From assembly GCF_014857905.1 (NCBI RefSeq), contig NZ_JACYXE010000011.1, forward strand, positions 1-64,000: DNA of 64,000 nt, in the 5' to 3' direction. This document shows, piece by piece, positions 7,198 through 15,476 of the stretch. The notes under the pieces are model-generated. The model ran no database searches, was not told where the DNA came from, and saw only the letters and a program-made list of their open reading frames with translations. The first letter of the stretch is position 1, and the number at the start of each line of letters is the position of its first letter. Both the position numbers and the translations under genes were made by a program. This stretch comes from Agilicoccus flavus. GTDB taxonomy: Bacteria > Actinomycetota > Actinomycetes > Actinomycetales > Dermatophilaceae.

Positions 7198-9768
7198 TCA
7201 GTGCATCGGTAACCGGGCTCGGACGTCGCCGAGGCCGCGGGCGACGAGCAACGTGCCGCCCCCGAGCGTCGTCCAGGCGCCGGCCCGGACGTCCCAGCGC
7301 CGCCACATCCGCGGGTCGCACGTGACCTCGACCGTCGCCGTGTCGCCGGCCGGCACGACCGCGTCCGCCCAGCCCACGAGCCGCGTCGGCTGGTCGGCCT
7401 CGCTCGGCTCCCAGTAGACCTGCACGACCTCGCGCGAGTCACGCTCGGAGGAGTTCGTCACCGGCACCCGGACCCGCGGACCCGCGACGCCGGCGTCACT
7501 CTCGCCACGACCCTCCGCGAGCTCCGCCTCGCCGTCGCTCCCTGCGAGCTTTGCCTCGCGATCACCCTCTGCGAGCTCAGCCTCGCCATGGCCCTCTGCG
7601 AGCTCAGCCTCGCCGTACTCCCAGGAGCCGTACCCCAACCCCTCCCCGAACCAGAACGCCGGCGGGTCGGCGCGGCCGGCGGCGTAGCCGCGGTAGCCGA
7701 CGAACGGGCCCTCGGCGTAGACGAGGCGGCCGTCGGTGGGCTCGACGTCCCAGGCGGGGGAGGCGCCGTCGGCGGCGGGGAAGCTCGTCACCAGGCGCCC
7801 GGCCGGCTCGATCTCGCCGGTGAGGGCGGCCGCCACCGCGTCGCCGCCCTCCTGGCCGGGCAGCCCGGCGACGACGATCGCGTCGACCTCGTCGCGCCAC
7901 GGCATGAGCACCGGGGTCGCCGCGTTGACGACGACCACCGTCCGCGCCGCGGCCGCGGCCACCTCGCGGACCAGCCGCCCCTGCTCACCCGGGAGCGCGA
8001 GGGTCGACTTGTCGGACCCCTCGGCCTCCTGCTCGGGCGTCAGGCCGACGACGACGACAGCGGTGCGGTCGCGCGCCGCCTCGGCCGCCTCCGCGACGAT
8101 GTCGTCCACCAAACGTGGGCTCGGGGAGGCGACGAGCGCCTTGAGTCCGTTCCCGGCGTCGAGCAGGAAGTCGGTGCCCTCGGGGGCGTCACCCTCGCGC
8201 GGGGCGTAGTTGGGCGGCGTGAGCCACGCGCTCGCCTCGAGCAGCACGTCGGTGCCCGCCTCCACGTCCTCGGTCCACGACGGCGGGTTGAGCAGGGCCT
8301 CGCCGGGGTCGTCGCCGTCCACCCGCAGGACGACGTCGTGCAGGGGGCCACCCGCCCGGACGGTCCACGCGCCGGTCCCGATGACGCCGATCCGCAGGCG
8401 CCCCGACAACCGCACCCGGGCGGTGAGGACGATCCGGGCCGCCGGCCGGGGGAGCTCCTCGTCGAAGCCGACGACGTACTCGGTGCCGTCGAGATGACCG
8501 GCGAAGATCTCCTCCCCGTCGGCGTCCTCGAGCCGCACGTGCATGCCCGGCTCGCCCGTGTGCGGATCGTCGAGGACGCCCGCCGGCGCCGGTACGGGGC
8601 GCGCCCGGACGTCGACCCCGTCGGCCACGACGAGGTCGGCGACCCGGGACCGCAGCCCCTCGACGACGCTCACCTCGTGCGGCGGTTCGACGTGCGCGGA
8701 GCCGCCACCCATGCACACGGTCTCGGACGCGTGCCGCCCCACGAGCGTCACGGGCGCGTCGGCGGGCAGGGGGAGGACGCCGTCGTTGCGGAGCACCGTC
8801 ATGCCGCCGGCGGCGAGGCGCCGCAACGCCTCCCGCCGCTGCGGGGCGTCCGGCGCAAGCTGGTCGGAGCGGTCGATGCCGGCCCGATCGCCGAGCGCAC
8901 CGACCCGGTCGGCGAGCAGCAGCAGTCGCCGGACGTGGTCGTCGACGACCGACTCCTCGACCTCGCCGGCGCGGACCGCCGCGACGAGCCGCTCGCCCCA
9001 CGGCCCCTCGGGGCCGGGCATGACGAGGTCCAGCCCGCCGTTGGCGGTGGGCGCCGTCGTCCTGGCCGCGAACCAGTCGCTCATGACGAGCCCGTCGAAG
9101 CCCCACTCCCCGCGGAGGACGTCGTTCTGCACCCACCCGTTCTCCGTCGACGGGGCGCCGTTGACGTCGTTGTACGCCGCCATCACGGTCCAGGCACCGC
9201 GCTCACCGAGCGCGATCTCGAACGGCAGGAGGTACACCTCGCGCAGCGTGGCCTCGTCGATGACCGAGTCGACGAAGTTGCGTTCGGTCTCGGACTCGTT
9301 CCCCACGAGGTGCTTGAGGCACGCGCCGACGCCTTCGCCCTGCAGCCCCTCGACGTACGCGGCCGCCAACCGACCGGTCAGCAGCGGGTCCTCCGAGTAC
9401 GCCTCGAAGAGCCGGCCGCCCAGCGGCGTGCGGTGCAGGTTGATCGTCGGGCCGAGCACGACGTGGATGTGCCGGCGCATCGCCTCCGCCGCGAGGATGC
9501 GCCCGACCTCCCGGGCGACGTCCTCGCTCCAGTGCGCGGCGAGCAGGGTCGCGTTCGGGAGCAGGGCGGCCGCCCCGCCGCCGGAGAACTTCAACCCGCG
9601 CACGCCGGTCGGCCCGTCGGAGAAGGCCATCTCGGCCAGGCCGATCGACGGCTCGCCGTGCAGCGTGAACATGGACGCTCCGGTGAGCAGTCGGACCTTC
9701 GTGTCCAGGTCGAGACGGCCGACGAGGGAGTCGAGGTCCGGCTGGTGCGCGGGCGGCGCGGAAGTCAT
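7198..9768 (-). CDS. Glycoside hydrolase family 3 beta-glucosidase-type enzyme
   Basis: This 856-residue GH3 protein has the family order: a TIM-barrel domain with KHLVGNESETER and the nucleophile Asp231 in FDGLVMSDWFAAR, then an alpha/beta sandwich domain interrupted by an insert (about residues 400-520) resembling a PA14-like carbohydrate-binding module, and a C-terminal fibronectin-III-like domain. No signal peptide is seen, so it is probably cytosolic and cleaves imported beta-glucosides. An unusual in-frame tandem repeat of the GEAELAEG type interrupts the start of the Fn3-like domain. It ends six bases from the toxin gene on the opposite strand. Confidence 0.9.
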   Translation of the reverse strand: MTSAPPAHQPDLDSLVGRLDLDTKVRLLTGASMFTLHGEPSIGLAEMAFSDGPTGVRGLKFSGGGAAALLPNATLLAAHWSEDVAREVGRILAAEAMRRHIHVVLGPTINLHRTPLGGRLFEAYSEDPLLTGRLAAAYVEGLQGEGVGACLKHLVGNESETERNFVDSVIDEATLREVYLLPFEIALGERGAWTVMAAYNDVNGAPSTENGWVQNDVLRGEWGFDGLVMSDWFAARTTAPTANGGLDLVMPGPEGPWGERLVAAVRAGEVEESVVDDHVRRLLLLADRVGALGDRAGIDRSDQLAPDAPQRREALRRLAAGGMTVLRNDGVLPLPADAPVTLVGRHASETVCMGGGSAHVEPPHEVSVVEGLRSRVADLVVADGVDVRARPVPAPAGVLDDPHTGEPGMHVRLEDADGEEIFAGHLDGTEYVVGFDEELPRPAARIVLTARVRLSGRLRIGVIGTGAWTVRAGGPLHDVVLRVDGDDPGEALLNPPSWTEDVEAGTDVLLEASAWLTPPNYAPREGDAPEGTDFLLDAGNGLKALVASPSPRLVDDIVAEAAEAARDRTAVVVVGLTPEQEAEGSDKSTLALPGEQGRLVREVAAAAARTVVVVNAATPVLMPWRDEVDAIVVAGLPGQEGGDAVAAALTGEIEPAGRLVTSFPAADGASPAWDVEPTDGRLVYAEGPFVGYRGYAAGRADPPAFWFGEGLGYGSWEYGEAELAEGHGEAELAEGDREAKLAGSDGEAELAEGRGESDAGVAGPRVRVPVTNSSERDSREVVQVYWEPSEADQPTRLVGWADAVVPAGDTATVEVTCDPRMWRRWDVRAGAWTTLGGGTLLVARGLGDVRARLPMH
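7513..7620. repeat. In-frame 27-bp tandem repeats inside the GH3 gene
   Basis: About four imperfect 27-bp units encode nine-residue repeats (GEAELAEGH, GEAELAEGD, REAKLAGSD, GEAELAEGR). The unit length keeps the frame. The repeat sits between the GLGYGSWEY strand and the rest of the Fn3-like domain, so it likely forms an acidic surface loop. Confidence 0.8.
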
Positions 9769-9947
9769 GAACTCACCTTCGTCGAGCTGGCGGGGTGGCT
9801 GAGGCCATCCTCGATATCGTCTCGCACCCCCGCAAGCCCCTGTCCGCCGGGGCGCCCGTCACGGCACCGTCACGGCACCGTCCGGGCGGCGCCCCGGCGC
9901 GCGGAATGGCGTCGACCCGCCGACCGCCGGGGTGTGAGGATGACCGT

Positions 9948-10409
9948 ATGACCGACACGAACCTCAAGGCGACCCTGCAGCACGACCTCACCGAGGCGAT
10001 CCGCGCGCGCGACCAGGTCCGCTCGGCCACGCTGCGCATGGCGCTCGCCGCGGTGATGAACGCCGAGGTCGCCGGCAAGCAGGCCGTCGTGCTGTCCGAC
10101 GACGAGGTCTCCAAGGTGCTCGCCAAGGAGGCGAAGAAGCGCAAGGAGTCGGCGACGGCGTACACCGACGCCGGCCGCCCCGAGCTCGCCGAGCGCGAGA
10201 CCGCCGAGCTCGCCGTGCTGGAGGAGTACCTGCCCGCACAGCTCGACGACGCCGAGCTCGAGGCCATCGTCGCCCGGGCGATCGCCGCGACCGGCGCCAC
10301 GGGAATGCCCCAGATGGGGCAGGTCATGAAGGCGGCCCAGGCGGAGGTCGCCGGGCGCGCCGACGGAGGCCGCGTCGCCGCCGCCGTCAAGGCGGGGCTC
10401 GCGTCGTGA
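9948..10409 (+). CDS. GatB/YqeY domain protein
   Basis: This 153-residue protein is a stand-alone YqeY protein: MTDTNLKATLQHDLTEAIRA at the start, LVEL-type helices in the middle, AVLEEYLPAQLDDAELEAIV, and the C-terminal GMPQMGQVMKAAQAEVAGRADG box. The domain is shared with the tail of the GatB amidotransferase subunit, which binds tRNA, but the role of the free form is not established. GTGAGGA precedes the start. Its stop is three bases from the convergent PPOX gene. Confidence 0.9.
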   Translation: MTDTNLKATLQHDLTEAIRARDQVRSATLRMALAAVMNAEVAGKQAVVLSDDEVSKVLAKEAKKRKESATAYTDAGRPELAERETAELAVLEEYLPAQLDDAELEAIVARAIAATGATGMPQMGQVMKAAQAEVAGRADGGRVAAAVKAGLAS

Positions 10410-10412
10410 GGC

Positions 10413-10810
10413 TCAGGCGCTGCGGATGAGCAGCGCCACCCGCCGGCGCCGGCCCCGGGCGACGACCGTCTCGATCGCCATGAAGATCCGGAACTCCCAC
10501 CCGTAGGCCGCGGCGACGGCCGACCCCACGCGCGCGACCGCGGCGGGGTCGTCGGCGACGGTCGCGACGCCCCCCACCGTGGGGGCGCCCGGCCGGATCC
10601 GGCCCCGCCGGTCGCACGGCGTCAGCGTCACGCGCGGGTCGTTGCGGAGACGTTGAGCTTGCCCGTCCCCTCCGGCGTGATGACGGCGAGGGCGTCGCCC
10701 TCGCGGGTGATCCACACCGGCGTGGCGACCGGCTCGCCGCTGCGGCGGAAGGTGACGAGCGAGACGAACGACTCGTCGGCCAGGGCGGCGAGGTCGGGGT
10801 CGAGGGTCAT
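10413..10810 (-). pseudogene. PPOX-class pyridoxamine 5'-phosphate oxidase-like protein, frameshifted
   Basis: Read from ATG 10810, the protein begins MTLDPDLAALADESFVSLV and reaches TGKLNVSATTRA, then stops. One missing base between 10652 and 10653 would restore GKLKRLRNDPRVTLTPCDRRGR, the typical sequence of the PPOX-class F420/FMN-binding split-barrel family, and the frame then runs to 10413. The corrected protein is 132 residues, the family's usual length. The start overlaps the rlmC stop by four bases (ATGA). The corrected protein would be a flavin or F420-binding oxidoreductase with unknown substrate. A single-base assembly error is as likely as a true null allele. Confidence 0.8.
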
Positions 10811-11949
10811 GGGTGCTCCTGGGTCGAGGGGGCGGGCCCGCGCCGCAGGAGCACGAGGACCTCGGCGTGGTCGGTCTGGGGGAACATGTCGAACAGGCGG
10901 GCCCGCACGGGGCGCAGCGACGGCATCGCGTCGAGGTCGCGGGCGAGCGTCACCGGGTTGCAGCTCGAGTACACGACGGTGGGGGCGTCCGCGGCCTCCA
11001 GCCACGCCGACAGCCTCGGGCCGAGGCCGCGCCGGGGCGGATTGACGACGACGAGGTCGGGCGCGCCCGGGGGCGCGTAGGTCGTCGCGTCGCCGACCTC
11101 GAACCGGGCGGGGATCGCCGCCTCGGCGGCGCTGCGTCGGGCGCTCGAGACCGCCTCGGGGGAGACCTCGACGCCCGTGACCGCCCGCCCGGGTGCGGCG
11201 GCGTGCAGCGCGAATCCGCCGATGCCGCAGTAAAGGTCGAGTACGTGGGCGGGGTCGGCCTCGTCGATCCACGCCCGGGCCTGGGCGTAGAGCCCGGCGG
11301 CGACGGCCGTGTTCGTCTGCACGAAGGCCCCCGGACCGGCGTGCAGGGTGACGTGCGGCAGCCGCAGCGGGAGGGTCGTGTGCTCGGTCAGGGGGATCTC
11401 GACGTCGCCCTCGACCGCCGCCTTGTGCTCGGGCAGCAGGTTGACGGTGACGACCCGCAGGTTCGGCAGCGCCTCGGTCAACGCGGGCAACCCCCGGCGG
11501 ATCCGGCCGACCTGGCCCTCCGAGCGCAGCACGAAGCGGACCATGAGCTCGCCGTCGGGCGACTCGGTCACGTGGATCGCCTTGAGCTCCCCGGTGCGGC
11601 GCGGCACGTCGTAGGGCCGTAGCCCGACGTCGGCGACGAACGCGGCGAGGGTCGGCAGCGCCGCCGACGCGTGGGGGCCGATGATGCCGCAGGCGCGCAG
11701 GTCGACGCCCGTCCCGTCGGGGGCGAGGATGCCGAGGGTGGGCGCCTCGGTCGTCCCCGCGACGACCATCTTCGCCTTGGCCCGGAACGCCGACTCCGGC
11801 GACGCGAACGGCGGCGACCACGCCAGGCCCGGCCGATCGCCGACGATCTCGCGCACCCGTGCGTCGTTGGCCGCGAGCTGGGCGGCGTACGGATCGCCCA
11901 TGAGGGTGCACGAACGGCACGCCCCCGCGTCGAAGTAGTCGCACTGCAT
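10807..11949 (-). CDS. rlmC: 23S rRNA (uracil-C5)-methyltransferase, RlmC-type
   Basis: This 380-residue protein is an RNA m5U methyltransferase using S-adenosylmethionine. The N-terminus MQCDYFDAGACRSC supplies three Cys of the Fe-S cluster and LRACGI a fourth. The C-terminal half carries LDLYCGIGGFALHAA (SAM site), NPPRRGLG and VYSSCNPVTLARD with the catalytic Cys. The short N-terminus without a TRAM domain fits RlmC rather than RlmD or TrmA. It is followed by the PPOX gene with an ATGA overlap. Confidence 0.88.
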   Translation of the reverse strand: MQCDYFDAGACRSCTLMGDPYAAQLAANDARVREIVGDRPGLAWSPPFASPESAFRAKAKMVVAGTTEAPTLGILAPDGTGVDLRACGIIGPHASAALPTLAAFVADVGLRPYDVPRRTGELKAIHVTESPDGELMVRFVLRSEGQVGRIRRGLPALTEALPNLRVVTVNLLPEHKAAVEGDVEIPLTEHTTLPLRLPHVTLHAGPGAFVQTNTAVAAGLYAQARAWIDEADPAHVLDLYCGIGGFALHAAAPGRAVTGVEVSPEAVSSARRSAAEAAIPARFEVGDATTYAPPGAPDLVVVNPPRRGLGPRLSAWLEAADAPTVVYSSCNPVTLARDLDAMPSLRPVRARLFDMFPQTDHAEVLVLLRRGPAPSTQEHP

Positions 11950-12032
11950 CGGGTCAGTCTCGCGTACGGGCGGGGCGAGGTCCTCGCGACGTCGATCGGG
12001 GCGGCGGCTCCGGCCGGGCCGATGATGAGGGG

Positions 12033-13016
12033 ATGACCGACGCCACCCCGCCGCCCGGACCCCACGACCCCGTCGCGGACTCGCCCACCCCCGCAGATGT
12101 GCCGCCCGTCGAGCTCGTGAGCGTGCCCGCCTGGGGCGGGTTCGCGGTCGCGGTCCACGCGGGGGCGGGGCCGCGCCCCCGGCCGCTGACCGCCGACGAA
12201 CGCGCCGAGCGCGAGGCCGCGTTGACCGACGCCCTCCGCGCGGGGGAGCGGGAGCTCGCAGCCGGGGCCTCGGCGCAGGACGCCGTGGTGGCCGCCGTCG
12301 TCGTGCTCGAGGACTGCGCGTTCTTCAACGCCGGGCGCGGCGCCGCGCTGACGACCGAGGGGGTGGCCGAGCTCGACGCCGCCGTGATGCGGGGCGACCG
12401 GGCTGCGGGCGCCGTGGCGGCGGCCACCGGCGCGGCGAACCCCGTCCGCGCGGCGCGCGCCGTGCTCGCGCAGACCCCCCACGTGCTCATCGTCGACCCG
12501 AGCGCCGCGCAGCTCGCGGCGTGGGGCTGCGAGGCGGCGGACCAGGAGCGGTTCGTCGTCGAGCGCCAGCGCCGCGCCCTGGCCCGGCTGCTGGAGGAAC
12601 GGGCCCACGGCACGCACGGCACGGTGGGCGCCGTGGCGCGGGACGCGCGTGGCCGGGTCGCGGCGGCGACGTCGACGGGCGGCATCACCGGCCAGTTGCC
12701 CGGCCGGGTCGGCGACACCCCGCTCGTGGGGGCGGGCACCTTCGCCGACGACGCGACCGTCGCCGTCTCCGGGACGGGCACGGGCGAGTTCTTCGTCCGC
12801 GGTGTCCTCGCCCACGACCTGCACGCTCGGATGCGCTACGCCGGTGCCGATCTCGCCGACGCGTGCACGCAGGTGCTCGACGAGCACCTCGGCGCGCGCG
12901 GCGCCGACGGCGGCGTCATCACCGTCGACCCCGCCGGGAACGTCGTGGTCGCCTGGAACTCGAGCGCCATGTACCGCGGCTGGCTCACCGCGGACGGCCC
13001 GGTCGCGCGCACCTGA
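12033..13016 (+). CDS. Isoaspartyl peptidase/L-asparaginase (Ntn-hydrolase)
   Basis: This 327-residue precursor belongs to the plant-type asparaginase family, which self-cleaves before a Thr. The likely cleavage site is in HGTHGTVGAVARD, where the Thr of GTVGAVA becomes the N-terminal nucleophile. Other marks are FNAGRGAALTTEGVAELDAAVM, ATSTGGITGQLPGRVGDTPLVGAG and SGTGTGEFF. It would hydrolyse beta-aspartyl dipeptides or asparagine in the cytosol. It is transcribed alone and ends before a long inverted repeat. Confidence 0.88.
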   Translation: MTDATPPPGPHDPVADSPTPADVPPVELVSVPAWGGFAVAVHAGAGPRPRPLTADERAEREAALTDALRAGERELAAGASAQDAVVAAVVVLEDCAFFNAGRGAALTTEGVAELDAAVMRGDRAAGAVAAATGAANPVRAARAVLAQTPHVLIVDPSAAQLAAWGCEAADQERFVVERQRRALARLLEERAHGTHGTVGAVARDARGRVAAATSTGGITGQLPGRVGDTPLVGAGTFADDATVAVSGTGTGEFFVRGVLAHDLHARMRYAGADLADACTQVLDEHLGARGADGGVITVDPAGNVVVAWNSSAMYRGWLTADGPVART

Positions 13017-13051
13017 CGCAGGCCTCGCCGGCCCGGGTGCGGCGGGCTCGC

Positions 13052-13177
13052 GGATCGAAGAACCGTCCCGACGACATCGATGGCCCGCCTTCCGGGTCGA
13101 GACCGCATCGACGCAGGTCAGCGGGCCGCCGATCCGGTGCGTCCGGCCTCGATGTCGTCGGCACGGTTCTTCGATCC
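13052..13177. repeat. Long inverted repeat (29-bp arms, 28/29 match)
   Basis: The arm 13052-13080 (GGATCGAAGAACCGT...) pairs with 13149-13177 with a single mismatch, across a 68-bp spacer. It lies in the 218-bp gap between convergent genes. The arms are long for a simple terminator, so it may be a MITE-like or REP-like element. No target-site duplication was seen. Confidence 0.75.
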
Positions 13178-13234
13178 CGGAGACTCCGGTGGCGTCACCG
13201 TGGCGTCACCGTGGCGGCGGGCCGGTGCGGGGTG

Positions 13235-14119
13235 TCAGCGGGCGTCGAGGCCCGCGCGCAGGGCCGCGACGAGGTCGACCCCGACCCGGCAGCAGCCGCC
13301 CACGAGGGCGGCGCCGGAGCCCGCCCAGGAGCGGGCGGCCTCGGCGTCGAGGGTCGGCGTGCCCGTCCACCCCCGCGCGGCGGCGTCCCACGTCTCGCCG
13401 CTGTTCGGGTAGAACACGAGCGGCAGCCGGCCCCGCGCGGCGGCCAGGTGCGCGATATCGTCGGGGTCGCAGCAGTTGGCGCCGACGGCGACGACGTGGG
13501 GCGCCGACTCCGCGAGCGCGACGACGTCGGCGAACGGCTCCCCGCGGCGGGTGCGTCCGCCCGCGGTGGTCACGGACACCCAGACCGGCAGGCCGAGGTC
13601 GCTCGTCTCCTCCAGCACCGCCTCGACCTCGGCGAGTCGCGGCATCGTCTCGACGGCGAGGACGTCTGGCCCCGCGTCGGCGAGCGCCTCGAGCCGGGGC
13701 CGGTGCCAGGCCCGCAACTGCGCGGTCGTGAGGCCGTCGTCGCCCCGGTACTCCGAGCCGTCGGCGAGCGTGGCCCCGTAGGGCCCGACCGACGCCGCGA
13801 CCCAACGATCCGACTCGCCCGCCGCGGCCTCCCGGGCCAGGGTGATGCTGCGGCGCAGGGCGGTCGTCGCGTCGGCCGGCTCGAGGCCGGCCCGGGCGAA
13901 GCCGGACGCGCTCACCTGGTACGACGCGGTCGTCGCGACCTGCGCCCCGGCCGCGAAGAAGTCGGCGTGGGCGGCGCGCACCTCGTCGGGGTCCGACAGG
14001 AGCAGCCGCGCCGACCACAGCGAGTCGGACAGGTCGTGCCCCCGGGCCTCCAGCCGGGTCGCCAGGCCTCCGTCGAGCTGGATCGGACCCCTCGTGACGG
14101 CGTCGGCGAACGTGCTCAC
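13235..14119 (-). CDS. mmuM: Homocysteine S-methyltransferase
   Basis: This 294-residue zinc enzyme transfers a methyl group from S-methylmethionine (or SAM) to homocysteine to give methionine. The zinc Cys ligands are in VGANCCDPDDI and LVGGCCRVG, and the N-terminus carries LDGGLATRLEARGHDL. It overlaps the preceding Gfo/Idh gene by four bases, forming a two-gene operon. A second, different homocysteine methyltransferase is found at 57.1-58.0 kb in the betaine cluster. Confidence 0.88.
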   Translation of the reverse strand: MSTFADAVTRGPIQLDGGLATRLEARGHDLSDSLWSARLLLSDPDEVRAAHADFFAAGAQVATTASYQVSASGFARAGLEPADATTALRRSITLAREAAAGESDRWVAASVGPYGATLADGSEYRGDDGLTTAQLRAWHRPRLEALADAGPDVLAVETMPRLAEVEAVLEETSDLGLPVWVSVTTAGGRTRRGEPFADVVALAESAPHVVAVGANCCDPDDIAHLAAARGRLPLVFYPNSGETWDAAARGWTGTPTLDAEAARSWAGSGAALVGGCCRVGVDLVAALRAGLDAR

Positions 14120-15153
14120 GCCGAGGGCTCCGCGAACGTCTCGCCGATCTGGGCGCGGGCGGCGTCCATGATCGCGAGCGTCGCGATCGTCGCGTCGAGG
14201 GTGCGCAGCGGCGACGACGTCTCACCGGCCGCGATGCGGCGCGCCATCTCGCACGCCTGGAAGTGCAGGCCGCCGGTGTGGGCGACCTCCTCCTCGTCGT
14301 AGCGCAGGCGATGTCCCTCGTGGTCGGTGAGGGTGAAGCCGCCGGGCACGTAGAAGTCGCCGTCAATCTCGAGCAGGGCCGCGTCCCCGCAGATCGCGCC
14401 GGTCGTCGGGGTCCGGGACAGCACGCTGCTGTGCAGGAGGGCCTGCGCCTCGTCGGCCGTCGTGTACGTGATCGCCGTCTGACCCGTCACCCCCGAGGGA
14501 GCCCACGTCGTGCGTGCCACGACGTCGACGGGGTCGCCGATCACCCACTTCGCGAACGACGCCGGGTAGGTCATGAGGTCGAGCATCGGCCCGCCCGCGA
14601 GGGCGGGGTCCATGATGCGGTGGTCGGCGTCGAAGTGCTGGCCGTGGTCGGCGAGGACGGTCCGGATCCGGCCGAACACCCCCGACTCGATCAACTGGCG
14701 GATGACGTCGAACTTCGGCAGGAACAGCGTCCAGAGTGCCTCCATCGCGAAGAGGCCGCGCTCGTCCGCCTCCCGGGCGATCTCGCGGGCCTGGTCCGCG
14801 TCGACGGTCATCGGCTTCTCGACGAGCACGTGCTTGCCCGCGCGCAGCGCGAGCAGCGCGTCGCGGTGATGGTGGTTGTGCGGCGTGGCGACGTAGATCA
14901 CGTCGACCTCCGGGTCCGCGACGAGGTCGGCGTAGGAGGCGTGGCGGCCCTCGACGCCGAACCGCTCGCCGAACCGGTCGGCCCCCTCCTGAGAGCGCGA
15001 CCCGACGGCGGTGACGCGCTGCGTCGTATTCTGCTGCAAGGCCGTCGTGAACTGCTGCGCGATCCAGCCGGTCCCGAGGATGCCCCAGCGCAGCGGCGGC
15101 GCCTGGCGGGGGTCGGGGGTGCGAGGAGACGGGAGCGACGCGGGGAAGGTCAT
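14116..15153 (-). CDS. Gfo/Idh/MocA-family NAD(P)-dependent oxidoreductase
   Basis: This 345-residue protein has the N-terminal Rossmann motif LRWGILGTGWIAQQF, followed by VDVIYVATPHNHHHRDALLALRAGKHVLVEKPMT, which includes the EKP motif with the conserved Lys. Such enzymes oxidise sugars, inositols or dihydrodiols; the substrate is unknown here. The start at 15153 (MTFPASLPS) is chosen because the residues encoded upstream look unrelated. Its stop overlaps the mmuM start (ATGA). Confidence 0.85.
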   Translation of the reverse strand: MTFPASLPSPRTPDPRQAPPLRWGILGTGWIAQQFTTALQQNTTQRVTAVGSRSQEGADRFGERFGVEGRHASYADLVADPEVDVIYVATPHNHHHRDALLALRAGKHVLVEKPMTVDADQAREIAREADERGLFAMEALWTLFLPKFDVIRQLIESGVFGRIRTVLADHGQHFDADHRIMDPALAGGPMLDLMTYPASFAKWVIGDPVDVVARTTWAPSGVTGQTAITYTTADEAQALLHSSVLSRTPTTGAICGDAALLEIDGDFYVPGGFTLTDHEGHRLRYDEEEVAHTGGLHFQACEMARRIAAGETSSPLRTLDATIATLAIMDAARAQIGETFAEPSA

Positions 15154-15191
15154 GCCCCCATCCTGGCAGCCGGGCGCGCAGAGGGGACCGA

Positions 15192-15389
15192 TCAGTCCTC
15201 GCGCACGCTGATGGCCCCCGACGGACACATCGCGGCGGCGTCGCGCACCGCCGCCTCCTGCTCGGAGCCGGGGTCGCCCGCGCGCAGGACGGCGACGCCG
15301 TCGTCCTCCCGCTGGTCGAAGACCTCGGGAGCGGACATGACGCACTGACCGGCGCCGATGCAGGTGTCCTCGTGGATCTCGATGCGCAT
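15192..15389 (-). CDS. P450-type [3Fe-4S] ferredoxin
   Basis: This 65-residue ferredoxin (MRIEIHEDTCIGAGQC...) has Cys10, Cys16 and Cys55 (MCPSGAI). The position normally held by the second Cys is Ala13, the pattern of single [3Fe-4S] ferredoxins that feed actinobacterial P450s. A GGAGG ribosome site precedes the start at 15389. It is divergent from the P450 gene and shares an 87-bp control region, so it is likely the electron donor for that P450. Confidence 0.9.
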   Translation of the reverse strand: MRIEIHEDTCIGAGQCVMSAPEVFDQREDDGVAVLRAGDPGSEQEAAVRDAAAMCPSGAISVRED

Positions 15390-15476
15390 CAAGGGGATTC
15401 CTCCTCCGCCACGTCAGGCACGTGACTTAACGACAGCGTACGGTCGAGAGGACGACGCCGCACCCGAGGAGGACCC

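Noticed and set aside
15390-15476. Strong TetR operator between ferredoxin and P450
   Set aside because: Only a four-base-arm dyad was found; too weak to list as a site.
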